Below, piece after piece: positions 7,667 through 15,871 of a stretch of 35,915 bases of DNA. The position numbers and the translations under genes were made by a program. The notes below the pieces were generated by a model. The model searched no databases, was not told the origin of the DNA, and saw only the letters and a list, made by a program, of their open reading frames with translations. Source of the stretch: an uncultured Candidatus Saccharibacteria bacterium. Lineage in GTDB: Bacteria; Patescibacteriota; Saccharimonadia; Saccharimonadales; Saccharimonadaceae. Position 1 is the first letter of the stretch. Each line of letters starts with the position of its first letter. Where the stretch lies: positions 1-35,915 of the forward strand of contig CAPHDI010000011.1 of NCBI GenBank assembly GCA_948623715.1, written 5' to 3'.

Positions 7667-8311
7667 CTAAAATGTCCGAATCGCGTCTAGCGGATAAATT
7701 CTCAACATTACTGGCCCGATAATCCGACAAAACGGTACCGTACCGAGCCCCGAACGAGAATCAAACGAATGCGAACCTTCTCGGTTGTCACCCGCCACAA
7801 ACAGCTCGCCTTCTGGCACAATCATATCTACATCGCCCGACGAATACTCCTTCGGACCGTTATTCTCATCTACTCGCGTCTCCTCATCCGGATTAAAGCC
7901 ATCCGGATTCTCATCATTATACACGGTCAAAACCCCGTCTTTCACTGTCACTCTCTCCCCCGGGAAAGCAATCACGCGTTTAATAATATATTGGTCCTTC
8001 TGCCCCGACGGCACCCCACAAGTCAGCGGACCTTTCGAATCACCGTTCGCAAACACGATCACTTGCCCCCGCTCTGGTACATACTCCTGCCCAAGGAAAT
8101 GCGCCCAGCTCACCGCAAACCGATTCACGATAATCCGATCTTCATTATGCAAAGTATTCTCCATACTCTGCCCCACCACATCATAAGATCTATACACAAA
8201 TGCATTCAACAGAAAAGTCCCTACAATCACTGCGACCACAAAAATCGCTAAACTAAGTAGATCTTTTACTAACGGATGTTTCTTTAGAAAACTTGGCTTC
8301 GCTTGTTCCAT
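7667..8311 (-). CDS. lepB: Signal peptidase I
   Basis: A 214-aa type I signal peptidase (S26) that cleaves signal peptides of secreted proteins at the outer face of the membrane. There is one N-terminal membrane helix (about 17-38). The catalytic Ser49 is in VVGQSMENTL and the catalytic Lys111 is in YIIKRVIAFPGE. The conserved box E, VAGDNREGSHSFDSR, is at about 172-186. A TACAAT -10 (8323-8318) ends 6 nt before the ATG with no SD, so the mRNA is predicted to be leaderless. Likely substrates in this window include the FISUMP surface proteins. Confidence 0.96.
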   Translation of the reverse strand: MEQAKPSFLKKHPLVKDLLSLAIFVVAVIVGTFLLNAFVYRSYDVVGQSMENTLHNEDRIIVNRFAVSWAHFLGQEYVPERGQVIVFANGDSKGPLTCGVPSGQKDQYIIKRVIAFPGERVTVKDGVLTVYNDENPDGFNPDEETRVDENNGPKEYSSGDVDMIVPEGELFVAGDNREGSHSFDSRSGLGTVPFCRIIGPVMLRIYPLDAIRTF

Positions 8312-8423
8312 TCCTATATTGTATCATAATTACGGTTTTTCGTAAGCTTTTCATAACTTTTTTATAAATTTTTAATAATCTCATAAAATTCAAAAATCCA
8401 TTTATTTTTGCTATAATAAATAC

Positions 8424-9209
8424 ATGGCTGATTACATTTTTATTCGCAAAAGTCGCAATGCGCTGAGCTCTCTCGTACATATGATTCTTAATCTTCTCCT
8501 TGCCGTTGTCTCGATTGGCGCCACCGTCATTACCGGCAATTGCATCATCGGCCTCGTCTTAATTATCGCCTCAAAGTGGCGCGTCTTCGCCGTTAACCAC
8601 CGCTACTGGTGGCTCAATATCCGCTCCAGTCTCGTCGATCTTATTGTCGGCGTGAGCTGTGTCCTCCTTGCTTACGCTGCCGGCGCCAGCTTCCTTCCGG
8701 TTCATTTCGTCCTCATGGCCGTCTACGCGATTTGGCTTATTTTCATCAAACCCCGCTCTTCCTTCAATTTCGCCATGACTCAGGCCCTCATTGCTGTCTT
8801 CATTGGCTCGACCGCCGCCACCGTCTTCGCCGCAATCACCAATTCAATCGTTCTCGTGCTCGCCGAATTCATTATCGGCTACGCCGCCTCTCATCACGTC
8901 CTCGTCCAAGGCGACGAGAAAGAAAGCTCCTTCCTCTCTGTAGCCTGCGGCCTTGTCTTCTCAGAAATCGCCTGGCTCTCACATTCCTGGCTCATCCTTT
9001 ACAATTTCGCCAGCACCGGCATTTGCGTATCTCAGCTCTCTATCATTCTCACGATTCTTTGTTTCGCTTATTTCAAAGTTTATAATAATATCAGCAAGCA
9101 TGAAGGGAAGCTCCAAATCCGCGAGATCGCCCTGCCGATCATCTTCAGTCTTGTTGTTGTCGCCATTCTTATCATTGGCTTTAGTCAGCCCCGCTTTAAC
9201 ATTCATTAA
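8424..9209 (+). CDS. Hypothetical polytopic membrane protein
   Basis: A 261-aa protein with about seven or eight hydrophobic segments spread over the whole length and short charged loops (for example the KPRSSF and QGDEKES loops). No transporter or enzyme motif is recognised. A TATAAT box (8412-8417, TGC before it) ends 6 nt before the ATG with no SD: predicted leaderless. The HtrA-type protease gene follows 43 nt downstream in the same direction. Confidence 0.8.
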   Translation: MADYIFIRKSRNALSSLVHMILNLLLAVVSIGATVITGNCIIGLVLIIASKWRVFAVNHRYWWLNIRSSLVDLIVGVSCVLLAYAAGASFLPVHFVLMAVYAIWLIFIKPRSSFNFAMTQALIAVFIGSTAATVFAAITNSIVLVLAEFIIGYAASHHVLVQGDEKESSFLSVACGLVFSEIAWLSHSWLILYNFASTGICVSQLSIILTILCFAYFKVYNNISKHEGKLQIREIALPIIFSLVVVAILIIGFSQPRFNIH

Positions 9210-9252
9210 GGAAACTGTGCTAAACTAAAGTTATTAGGAGATTAATTTTTAT

Positions 9253-10509
9253 ATGTCAAAAGAAGAAAAATCACACACCACCCACAAAGAAAAGTCTACT
9301 CACGAAACCGCAGCCGAGCCCAAAAAGTCCACTACCAAGCCTGCAAAGGCCCCGAAGCCTACGAAGCCTATCCATGCCGACGCCGGCTTCCGTGTCACCG
9401 TCATTGCGTTACTCGTCATGACTTTCTGTGCCGCCGGCGCCGCCCTCACTCTCTCCGTCATCAATTATTTCGACGAAGGCCAGACTATCACTTGGGGCGC
9501 CGGCACTGATGGTAATTCAGCCAATTTCACCGAAGGCTCAATCGCCGAAGTCGCCTCAAAAGTCGCTCCTGGTGTCGTCTCGATCGTAACCGAGACCCGC
9601 ACTACCGGCTTTTTCGGCCAGTCTTCCACTCAGACTTCCGCCGGTACCGGCATGATCGTCACGAAAGACGGCTACGTCCTGACCAATAAACACGTCATCG
9701 ACGGCGCCAGCTCCATCAAAATCGTCCTCGATAGCGGCGAAACTTATGACAAAGTCACCCTCGTCGGCACCGATCCGCTCAACGATGTTGCCTATCTCAA
9801 GATCAATGACGTTAGCGACCTTCCTACCGTCACCCTCGGCGATTCTAAGACTATCAATGCCGGCCAGCCCGTCATCGCTATCGGCAACGCCCTCGGCCAA
9901 TACCAAAACACCATCACTCAAGGCATCATCTCCGGCACCGGCCGCTCCCTCACTGCCTACAGTAGCGACTATTCCAGCTCCGAGAATCTTACCGACATGA
10001 TCCAGACCGACGCCGCGATCAACTCCGGCAACTCTGGTGGCCCACTCGTCAACGCCGCTGGCGAAGTTATCGGCATCAATACCGCCACTAGCTCCGACGC
10101 TGACGGCATCGGCTTTGCCATCCCCATCTCCAGCGTCAAAGGCATGCTAAAAAACATCATTGACAACAATTCCGCTACGCGTGCCTATATCGGCGTCTAT
10201 TACATTAATATCACTCCCGACGTCGCCGTCACTTATGACCTACCAGTCAACGCTGGCGCCTATCTCTCCAGTACTTCCCAGAATTCTTCCATCGTCACTG
10301 GCGGCCCTGGCGACCAAGCCGGTCTTAAAGACGGCGACATTATCACGAAAGTCAACGGCGTCACCGTCGGCAAAGCCGGCACCGTCTCCAGCCTCATCGG
10401 CGAATACGCTCCCGGCGACACTATCCAGATCACCGTCCTCCGCGACGGAAAAGAGAAAAATATTAACCTTACTCTCGGCAGTTACAAAAGTACTAACCTC
10501 AAAAGTTAA
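9253..10509 (+). CDS. Membrane-anchored HtrA/DegP-type serine protease
   Basis: A 418-aa S1C protease for extracytoplasmic protein quality control. It has a Lys/Thr-rich cytoplasmic N-terminus (1-45) and one membrane helix (about 47-70). The trypsin-like domain has the triad His147 (LTNKHVID), Asp178 (DPLNDVAYL) and Ser261 (NSGNSGGPLV). One PDZ domain (about 310-408) includes QAGLKDGDIITKVNG. The start is supported by AGGAG (9236-9240), with a rather long spacing of 12. A TAAACT -10 box is at 9221-9226. It could also be co-transcribed with the membrane gene upstream. Confidence 0.95.
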   Translation: MSKEEKSHTTHKEKSTHETAAEPKKSTTKPAKAPKPTKPIHADAGFRVTVIALLVMTFCAAGAALTLSVINYFDEGQTITWGAGTDGNSANFTEGSIAEVASKVAPGVVSIVTETRTTGFFGQSSTQTSAGTGMIVTKDGYVLTNKHVIDGASSIKIVLDSGETYDKVTLVGTDPLNDVAYLKINDVSDLPTVTLGDSKTINAGQPVIAIGNALGQYQNTITQGIISGTGRSLTAYSSDYSSSENLTDMIQTDAAINSGNSGGPLVNAAGEVIGINTATSSDADGIGFAIPISSVKGMLKNIIDNNSATRAYIGVYYINITPDVAVTYDLPVNAGAYLSSTSQNSSIVTGGPGDQAGLKDGDIITKVNGVTVGKAGTVSSLIGEYAPGDTIQITVLRDGKEKNINLTLGSYKSTNLKS

Positions 10510-10524
10510 TAATCAACCCTAAGA

Positions 10525-10556
10525 AACTGGCTAGCCACTAAGACTAGCCAGTTTTT
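10525..10556 (+). terminator. Intrinsic terminator after the HtrA-type protease gene
   Basis: AACTGGCTAG and CTAGCCAGTT arms around CCACTAAGA, followed by TTTTT. It lies between convergent genes. Confidence 0.9.
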
Positions 10557-10582
10557 CATACCATCAAATTCCCAGACGAGCC

Positions 10583-11446
10583 CTAATCGCTCGGATACCA
10601 ATCCGCCGAGCTCACCCCCTTAAATAGCAATCCATACCCCTCTGTCCTCATATGTTCGAATCCGATTCGCATCGCCATCCGCTTCAACGCTTCATGCTGG
10701 CATGGATCCGCTTCGAGGACCAGATAGTCTGTATCTAAGTCACGATTGCTTAGCCGATAATGTAATTCTTTCAAGAACCTCTGATATGTCGCCAGCCCAT
10801 TATTACCCTGCGAGAACAGTGCCATCTCCGGCTCATGACTAAGCGATTTCAGATTCAGCCATTCCCAATCTTGATTCACATACGGCAGATTCGCTACTAC
10901 CACTTCAAATCTCTCCGGCTCCCCATCTAGCCCGAGCACAATATCTTTCAGTAAATTCGACTGCGCAAATTCCACCCGCCCCTCATGCAGAATATCATTT
11001 CGTTGTGCCACTCGCAGCGCCTGCGGACTCAGGTCCGACGCTAATACATAGCTCTGCGGATACTCCAAAGCCAGCGTCACCGCGATGCATCCGCTCCCTG
11101 TACCCACTTCAAGAAATCCTACCTTTTCCGGCAAATCCAACGTTTTTATCAAATCAATCAACACCTCCGTCTCCGGACGGGGAATCAAAACTTCCGGACT
11201 TATTATAAACTTCCGCCCGTAAAATTCTTTCTCTCCTAAGACATATGCTAGCGGCACTCCATTTCGCCGCCGCTCTAACATCATTTCCGCCGACTTTTGC
11301 TGCGCTTCGACGATTTTCTTATCTGAATGCGCCACCAACCAGCTCCGATCTGCCCGACGCGGCGCAAAATTTGCCACCGCAATCAATTCCGCATCTAACG
11401 CCGGAATTTGCCGTTTTGCCTCCCTAAGCCATGTTTCTACATTCAT
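10583..11446 (-). CDS. prmC: Release factor glutamine methyltransferase PrmC
   Basis: A 287-aa SAM-dependent methyltransferase that methylates the Gln of the GGQ motif in release factors. It has an N-terminal helical domain (1-75), the PRPETE motif (89-94), the SAM loop EVGTGSGC (113-120) and the catalytic NLPY tetrad (186-189, a variant of NPPY). It lies 68 nt after prfA, which encodes its substrate, but has its own promoter (11494-11466). A short leader carries AGGGG before the ATG. Confidence 0.95.
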   Translation of the reverse strand: MNVETWLREAKRQIPALDAELIAVANFAPRRADRSWLVAHSDKKIVEAQQKSAEMMLERRRNGVPLAYVLGEKEFYGRKFIISPEVLIPRPETEVLIDLIKTLDLPEKVGFLEVGTGSGCIAVTLALEYPQSYVLASDLSPQALRVAQRNDILHEGRVEFAQSNLLKDIVLGLDGEPERFEVVVANLPYVNQDWEWLNLKSLSHEPEMALFSQGNNGLATYQRFLKELHYRLSNRDLDTDYLVLEADPCQHEALKRMAMRIGFEHMRTEGYGLLFKGVSSADWYPSD

Positions 11447-11465
11447 AAGATACCCCTATCTCTCT

Positions 11466-11494
11466 ATTATAGCACAGATTATCAAAAAAGTCAA
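11466..11494 (-). promoter_or_regulatory. prmC promoter
   Basis: On the minus strand TTGACT (11494-11489), a 17-bp spacer and TATAAT (11471-11466) preceded by TGTGC. It lies in the gap between prfA and prmC, so prmC can be expressed apart from prfA. Confidence 0.8.
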
Positions 11495-11514
11495 TACTAG
11501 GCGCCTCCCCAGCC

Positions 11515-12558
11515 CTACTCTACGAGTTTTCGCTCCGCCAACGTCAATTCCTTAATAATATCATCAATTTCGCCGTCCATCGCCGCCCCAATATTCGACC
11601 GCGAATAATGCACTCGGTGGTCCGTAATCCGATCCTGCGGGAAATTATACGTCCGAATCTTCTCGCTCCGATCGCCCGACCCGATTAGAGATTTCCGCGC
11701 ATCACTCGCCGCTTTCATCTCTTCCTGTTTCTGCTTCTCAGCCAAGCGGCTTCGTAGCACGGCCATCGCCTTAATCCGATTCTGCTGCTGCGAACGCTCA
11801 TCCTGCATCGCCACCACGATCCCCGTCGGCAAATGTGTAATCCGCACCGCTGAGTCCGTCGTATTCACACCCTGACCACCGTGTCCACCCGAACGATAAA
11901 TATCAATCCTGAGATCTTCCGGCTTAATCTCTAGGTCCGTCTCGCTCGCTTCCGGTAGCACCGCCACCGTCGCCGTCGAAGTGTGGATTCGCCCCTGCGA
12001 TTCCGTCACCGGCACCCGCTGCACCCGGTGCACGCCGCCCTCAAATTTCAGTTGCCCATACGGCTTCTCACCTGAGACCCGAATAATCACTTCCTTCATC
12101 CCGCCCGCTTCGTTTTCATTCTGCGAGATTAGCTCGACTTTCAGATGATGTTTCTCTGCATAGCGCACATACATCCGGTACAGCTCACCCGCAAACAGGG
12201 AAGCTTCATCACCGCCCGCCCCCGCTCGGATCTCCATAATCGCCGGCTTATCATCCGCTGGATCGTGCGGCAGTAAAATTTCTTCCAATTCCGCCTTTTT
12301 CTCCGCAATCTTCGCCGTCAACGTCTCCACGTCCGCCCGCGCCAGCTCCCCTAGCTCCGGATCCTCTGCCAGAGCCTTCGCCTCAGCGAGATTCTGCTCC
12401 GAGGTCTCGATTTCTTTTTTCAGCTCCAGGATCGTGTTTATCTCTGCTAACCTCCGCGATTTCTCCGCAAAATCACTACTCGCATACGCATCCGGCGTCG
12501 CGAGAAACGCCTCAATCTCATCTTTTTCTTCAATTATCTTCTGGAAATCTATGTTCAT
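11515..12558 (-). CDS. prfA: Peptide chain release factor 1
   Basis: A 347-aa class I release factor. The codon-recognition tripeptide PVT (183-185, in HRVQRVPVTESQGR) identifies RF1, which reads UAA and UAG. The peptidyl-tRNA hydrolysis motif GGQ is at 227-229 in SGGHGGQGVNTTDSAVRITH. The coiled N-terminal domain is normal. A TATAAT box (12571-12566, TGA before it) ends 7 nt before the ATG with no SD: predicted leaderless. prmC, encoding the enzyme that modifies the GGQ Gln, follows on the same strand. Confidence 0.97.
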   Translation of the reverse strand: MNIDFQKIIEEKDEIEAFLATPDAYASSDFAEKSRRLAEINTILELKKEIETSEQNLAEAKALAEDPELGELARADVETLTAKIAEKKAELEEILLPHDPADDKPAIMEIRAGAGGDEASLFAGELYRMYVRYAEKHHLKVELISQNENEAGGMKEVIIRVSGEKPYGQLKFEGGVHRVQRVPVTESQGRIHTSTATVAVLPEASETDLEIKPEDLRIDIYRSGGHGGQGVNTTDSAVRITHLPTGIVVAMQDERSQQQNRIKAMAVLRSRLAEKQKQEEMKAASDARKSLIGSGDRSEKIRTYNFPQDRITDHRVHYSRSNIGAAMDGEIDDIIKELTLAERKLVE

Positions 12559-12590
12559 TTATGCTATTATATCATATATAGGACGGATTT

Positions 12591-12731
12591 TAAAAGTTAT
12601 AATAAATAGGCTCTACCGAATCGTTGAGGTTCTTTAGCTCAGCTGGCTAGAGCGTACGATTCACATTCGTAAGGTCATTGGTTCGAGCCCAATAAGAACC
12701 ACCAGGTTGAGTCTATTTATTATAACTTTTA
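12591..12731. repeat. Inverted promoter-like repeats flanking tRNA-Val
   Basis: TAAAAGTTATAATAAATAG (12591-12609) is repeated exactly in inverted orientation at 12713-12731. Partial matching continues inward (GGCTCTACC against GACTCAACC). The left copy contains a TATAAT box suited to the tRNA promoter. The right copy gives the same box pointing back through the tRNA toward prfA. Confidence 0.75.
12628..12704 (+). tRNA. tRNA-Val (anticodon CAC)
   Basis: The cloverleaf has acceptor GGTTCTT/AAGAACC, D arm GCTC...GAGC, and the anticodon stem TACGA/TCGTA with loop TTCACAT, giving anticodon CAC (Val, GUG). The T arm is ATTGG-TTCGAGC-CCAAT, the discriminator is A and CCA is encoded. Confidence 0.97.
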
Positions 12732-12774
12732 GTTTATTTTATTCAAAACTCCAAATTTATGCTACAATAAGAAC

Positions 12775-13021
12775 GTTACTTAGTTCGAATTAAAGCAGTG
12801 CTATTTTGCACTTATCTCAATAACAATGGCGCCATTGGGCGGCTTTGAGAAAAGTGTTTGCACTGTCTTCGAGCTAAGTAACACCCCAGTGGTGCCATTT
12901 TTGTTGGTAGACAAGTTGCATCTGGCATACCAACAATTGGTTTAGATAGGAATAAAACAATAGAATAAAAAGGAATGGCACCTCGGGGTTACCTATCACA
13001 ACAATACAAAAGGAGGGCCAC
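12775..13021 (+). promoter_or_regulatory. Structured 5' leader, copy 1 of the surface-gene leader family
   Basis: A TACAAT -10 (12763-12768, TGC before it) sets the start near 12775, exactly at the closing stem GTTACTTAG (12775-12783) with CTAAGTAAC (12874-12882). Inside are CAGTGC/GCACTG, CACTT/AAGTG and TCTCAA/TTGAGA stems, and an apical hairpin CAATG-GCGC-CATTG (12824-12837). After the closing stem, GGTGCCAT (12891-12898) continues into five T. It can pair with ATGGCGCC of the apical hairpin (12826-12833). It can instead pair with AATGGCACC (12974-12982) near the SD, where the match extends to about 20 bp with GGGGTTA. AGGAGG (13011-13016) precedes the ATG at 13022. Ligand or signal unknown. 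Confidence 0.8.
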
Positions 13022-14887
13022 ATGCACCTAAAATATATATCAAAGTCTAACTTTTTGAAGCATCATAGTATTCCAATATTGCTTAGTAAGCCAAAAAGTA
13101 GATATTTACGATATGTGTCTTATAGTATTCCTCTAATGTGCAGTCTGGCCCTACTTTTGTTACTTAGTAACTTATTTATAATTAGCTCAGATCCTAATGA
13201 AGCTTATGCCGAGGAAAGTATAACTACTTACGCTACAACATCCGTTAACCCTACCGCTACTCTTACTATAGAAAACTCCCATCTAGATACCATAGCATCT
13301 CCTGGTGCTGTAAATTATGTTAGTAGCAAAGTAGATGTATCCGCTAGTGATATTACTGGCTATAGTCTTATACTATCAGGACCAGAAAGTCTAAGTGGTG
13401 GTACTCCCATTACTGGCGCAGGAGGAAAGAACCCTAATGACATGGCTAATAACTCCTGGGGTTATGCCTGGACTAGTGGAGAAGCTAATGATGCTACTGC
13501 TTACAATACCTTAAGCCCTAATGGTACCAGTCTCAAAGAAACCGGTACTGGCGCTAATAGTGACACTAAAGTAACCAACTTCTCTGTTAACTTCTCCCGC
13601 CAACTTACCTTCGCCGCTAAGTTCAGCGAATCCGCCGAGAGTGGACATTATACTGCCAACGTAACCCTATCTCTCGCTGCTACACCTAGAGAAGTAGCTA
13701 CTGGGTTTAACGGTATTTATGATATGCAAGATATGACTACTAGTATATGTAAATCTGCACAGAAAGGTCTCATTGGATCACTAGAAGATACTAGAGATGG
13801 TAATATCTATACTGTAGCTAAGCTTGATGATAACTGTTGGATGACTAAGGACTTAAATCTAACAAAAGAAAGTATCGAAGCCAACGGCAATTCTCCCACC
13901 CTTACTAGCGAGGATTCCAATGTAGAGAACAACTTTACAATGCCTAATAGCATAACCAAGGAGACTATTACTTCTACAGATTTTTCTGATGCTGATTATT
14001 ATGCTTCACAAATCTATGCCGCTAGCATCGACGATACTGGTTGGCAACCAAGCCATGGAGCTTACTATTCCTTCACGGCCGCGACAGCCGGGAGCGGGGA
14101 TGAAAGCCTAACAAGCGGAAGCGCCTCATCAGATATATGTCCAAGGGGATGGGAATTACCGACAACAAGAATGTATAAAACTTTATTTAATAGATCCGGT
14201 TTTACAAACAATCTCGCGGGCTTAGAGAAGTCATTACAATCACCGTATAATTTCTTGCTTAACGGAACAGTTCAAAGTGCCGCATTGAGAAATATTGCTA
14301 GTAATGGGTATTATTGGAGCAACGATATATATCTATCCAATACAAACAACGCAGAAGGTCCTTTTATGACCAATTCCAGATCCGAGATCTACGTAGGATC
14401 ACACCCACGATACAGCGGGATCGCCATCCGTTGCATCGCTAAAGACGACGATGCTCGCACACTGAACGATATTACTACTATGCAGGAGATGACACCAAAG
14501 ATTTGCGAAAATACGCCACAATATGCCATCAACCAAAAAGTCTATAAGTTGTCCGATGTCCGAGATGGCAACGAATATAATGTAACAAAGCTAGAAGATG
14601 GCCGATGCTGGATGACTGAAAATATCAGTCTTCTGGGCGAATATACGCTAACGCCCGCAGACTCCGATGTTTCTGAGATATGGACTCTTCCGTCTAGTCT
14701 GACGCCCAGCGAAATTACTGCGGAGGATTTTGCCATCCAATCCGCTCAGCGTACAATCCAGATACGGTCGACCAATACGGGGCTTACTATTCTTGGTGCG
14801 CAGCTACCGCAAACACTTGCAATATTTCCAGCGGCGATGCTATATCGAGTATTTGCCCTAAAGGATGGAAGTTACCCTCACGTTTAG
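13022..14887 (+). CDS. FISUMP-domain surface protein, frameshifted near its 3' end
   Basis: A 621-aa reading frame for an exported protein. The N-terminus has a basic region and a hydrophobic helix (about 34-53) with a plausible cleavage after AYA. An Ser/Thr-rich beta domain (about 70-222, with NSWGYAW) is followed by a first FISUMP domain (about 228-470: ICKSAQ...TRDGNIYTVAKLDDNCWMT...ICPRGWELP...YYWS...AIRCIA). A second begins at about 475 (ICENT...CWMTEN). The frame then leaves the FISUMP pattern near 14730, and the last roughly 50 residues do not match the family. The rest of the second domain is intact one frame away (14729-15153). FISUMP domains occur in secreted or surface proteins; the binding partner is unknown. 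Codons are A/T-rich compared with the housekeeping genes. Confidence 0.85.
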   Translation: MHLKYISKSNFLKHHSIPILLSKPKSRYLRYVSYSIPLMCSLALLLLLSNLFIISSDPNEAYAEESITTYATTSVNPTATLTIENSHLDTIASPGAVNYVSSKVDVSASDITGYSLILSGPESLSGGTPITGAGGKNPNDMANNSWGYAWTSGEANDATAYNTLSPNGTSLKETGTGANSDTKVTNFSVNFSRQLTFAAKFSESAESGHYTANVTLSLAATPREVATGFNGIYDMQDMTTSICKSAQKGLIGSLEDTRDGNIYTVAKLDDNCWMTKDLNLTKESIEANGNSPTLTSEDSNVENNFTMPNSITKETITSTDFSDADYYASQIYAASIDDTGWQPSHGAYYSFTAATAGSGDESLTSGSASSDICPRGWELPTTRMYKTLFNRSGFTNNLAGLEKSLQSPYNFLLNGTVQSAALRNIASNGYYWSNDIYLSNTNNAEGPFMTNSRSEIYVGSHPRYSGIAIRCIAKDDDARTLNDITTMQEMTPKICENTPQYAINQKVYKLSDVRDGNEYNVTKLEDGRCWMTENISLLGEYTLTPADSDVSEIWTLPSSLTPSEITAEDFAIQSAQRTIQIRSTNTGLTILGAQLPQTLAIFPAAMLYRVFALKDGSYPHV

Positions 14888-15153
14888 AATATAAAGATCT
14901 TCTTGCAACCATTATCGCTACTGAGGAACACAGTCTGCTTGCGCAGATGACGGAACCGCCCTATAATTTCCCACTTAGCGGTTATGTACTTGAGTCTGGA
15001 AAAATTAATCCGGGCTCCATACGAAATTGGTCAAGCACTGCAGGAAGCACGACCGCATATAACCTCGGGTCTAACTCAAGTACTGGCGACGTCCAGATCG
15101 ACATCTCTGCAGCACGCGCTCGCGGTTTCTCTGTCCGTTGTATCGCCTACTAA
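14729..15153 (+). pseudogene. Out-of-frame remainder of the second FISUMP domain
   Basis: Reading in the frame ending at 15153 gives the missing half of the second FISUMP domain: GAYYSWCAATA, SSGDAISSICPKGWKLPSRLEY and the closing RGFSVRCIAY before the stop. The switch is a -1 shift, most simply one lost T in TTTT at 14728-14731. Either the gene is broken, or there is a sequencing error, or ribosomal frameshifting joins the parts. No separate start with an SD is visible, so it is not an independent gene. Confidence 0.8.
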
Positions 15154-15173
15154 CCATCAACTAAAAACTAGCT

Positions 15174-15196
15174 AGAGGCGGCCTCACCGCCTCTTT
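15174..15196 (+). terminator. Intrinsic terminator after the FISUMP gene
   Basis: AGAGGCGG (15174-15181), loop CCTCA, CCGCCTCT (15187-15194), then a short T-run. Confidence 0.8.
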
Positions 15197-15302
15197 CACG
15201 TGCTCATCTTCCGCATAATCGCCGCTCCATGTCGGCTACCACCTTGCAAAACCATGATCTCCATATGATATAATAGTCACATACATTTTACCCGGAGGTT
15301 TT

Positions 15303-15836
15303 ATCAAAGACATTATCGACTTCGCCGCCCTCACCCTCATCTACTTTTTCGTATTCTATCGCAAATGGCGTGCGCAGAGCCGCGATATCCTCCTCGTCAA
15401 TACTCTTATGTATATCTACCTTGCCTTCGTCCTCTATTTCACTCTTATGCCGATCATCACCGCCCTTCCTTTCATCTTCAACCACCCATACATCCCGATG
15501 AGCCTCATCCCCTTTATCGACGTTACCGCTGGCCATGGCGATTTCACCCGCCAGATCATCCTCAATATCGCCATGACCATCCCCTTCGGCTTCCTCTGCC
15601 CGCTCGTCATGAATTCCCGCCCCACCTTCTGGAAAATCCTCCTCTATACTTTTATCCTCAGCCTCAGTATCGAGCTCATTCAGCCCCTCCTCCATAGCTT
15701 CCGCTCTTCTGACATTACCGATATCATCACCAACGTCCTCGGCGGCATGATCGGCTACCTATTCTATCTCATTTTCCGACCTCTAACCACTAATATCCTC
15801 ACTCATCTCAACAAATCCCACCCCAATCATCACTAG
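15303..15836 (+). CDS. VanZ-like membrane protein, possible AUC start codon
   Basis: A VanZ-family polytopic protein. Recognisable parts are LYFTLMPI, the loop LIPFIDV, QIILNIAMTIPFGFLCPL and SIELIQPLLHSFRSSDITDIITNVLGGMIGY. The first ATG in frame is at 15408, but the frame stays open upstream and encodes the expected first membrane segment (IIDFAALTLIYFFVFYRKW). There is no ATG, GTG, TTG or CTG in frame between 15303 and 15408. A GGAGG (15294-15298) lies 4 nt before ATC at 15303, and a TATAAT box (15269-15274) lies upstream. I therefore place the start at the ATC, giving 177 aa, with 15408 (142 aa) as the fallback. The function of this family outside glycopeptide resistance is poorly defined. 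Confidence 0.7.
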   Translation: MKDIIDFAALTLIYFFVFYRKWRAQSRDILLVNTLMYIYLAFVLYFTLMPIITALPFIFNHPYIPMSLIPFIDVTAGHGDFTRQIILNIAMTIPFGFLCPLVMNSRPTFWKILLYTFILSLSIELIQPLLHSFRSSDITDIITNVLGGMIGYLFYLIFRPLTTNILTHLNKSHPNHH

Positions 15837-15871
15837 TTTCCCATATATTTCAACAGGTCTCCAATAGCAAC

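Noticed and set aside
12775..13021. Assignment of the surface-gene leaders to a known riboswitch class
   Set aside because: The layout (closing stem, pseudoknot-like pairing) is riboswitch-like, but no class-specific core sequence was recognised.
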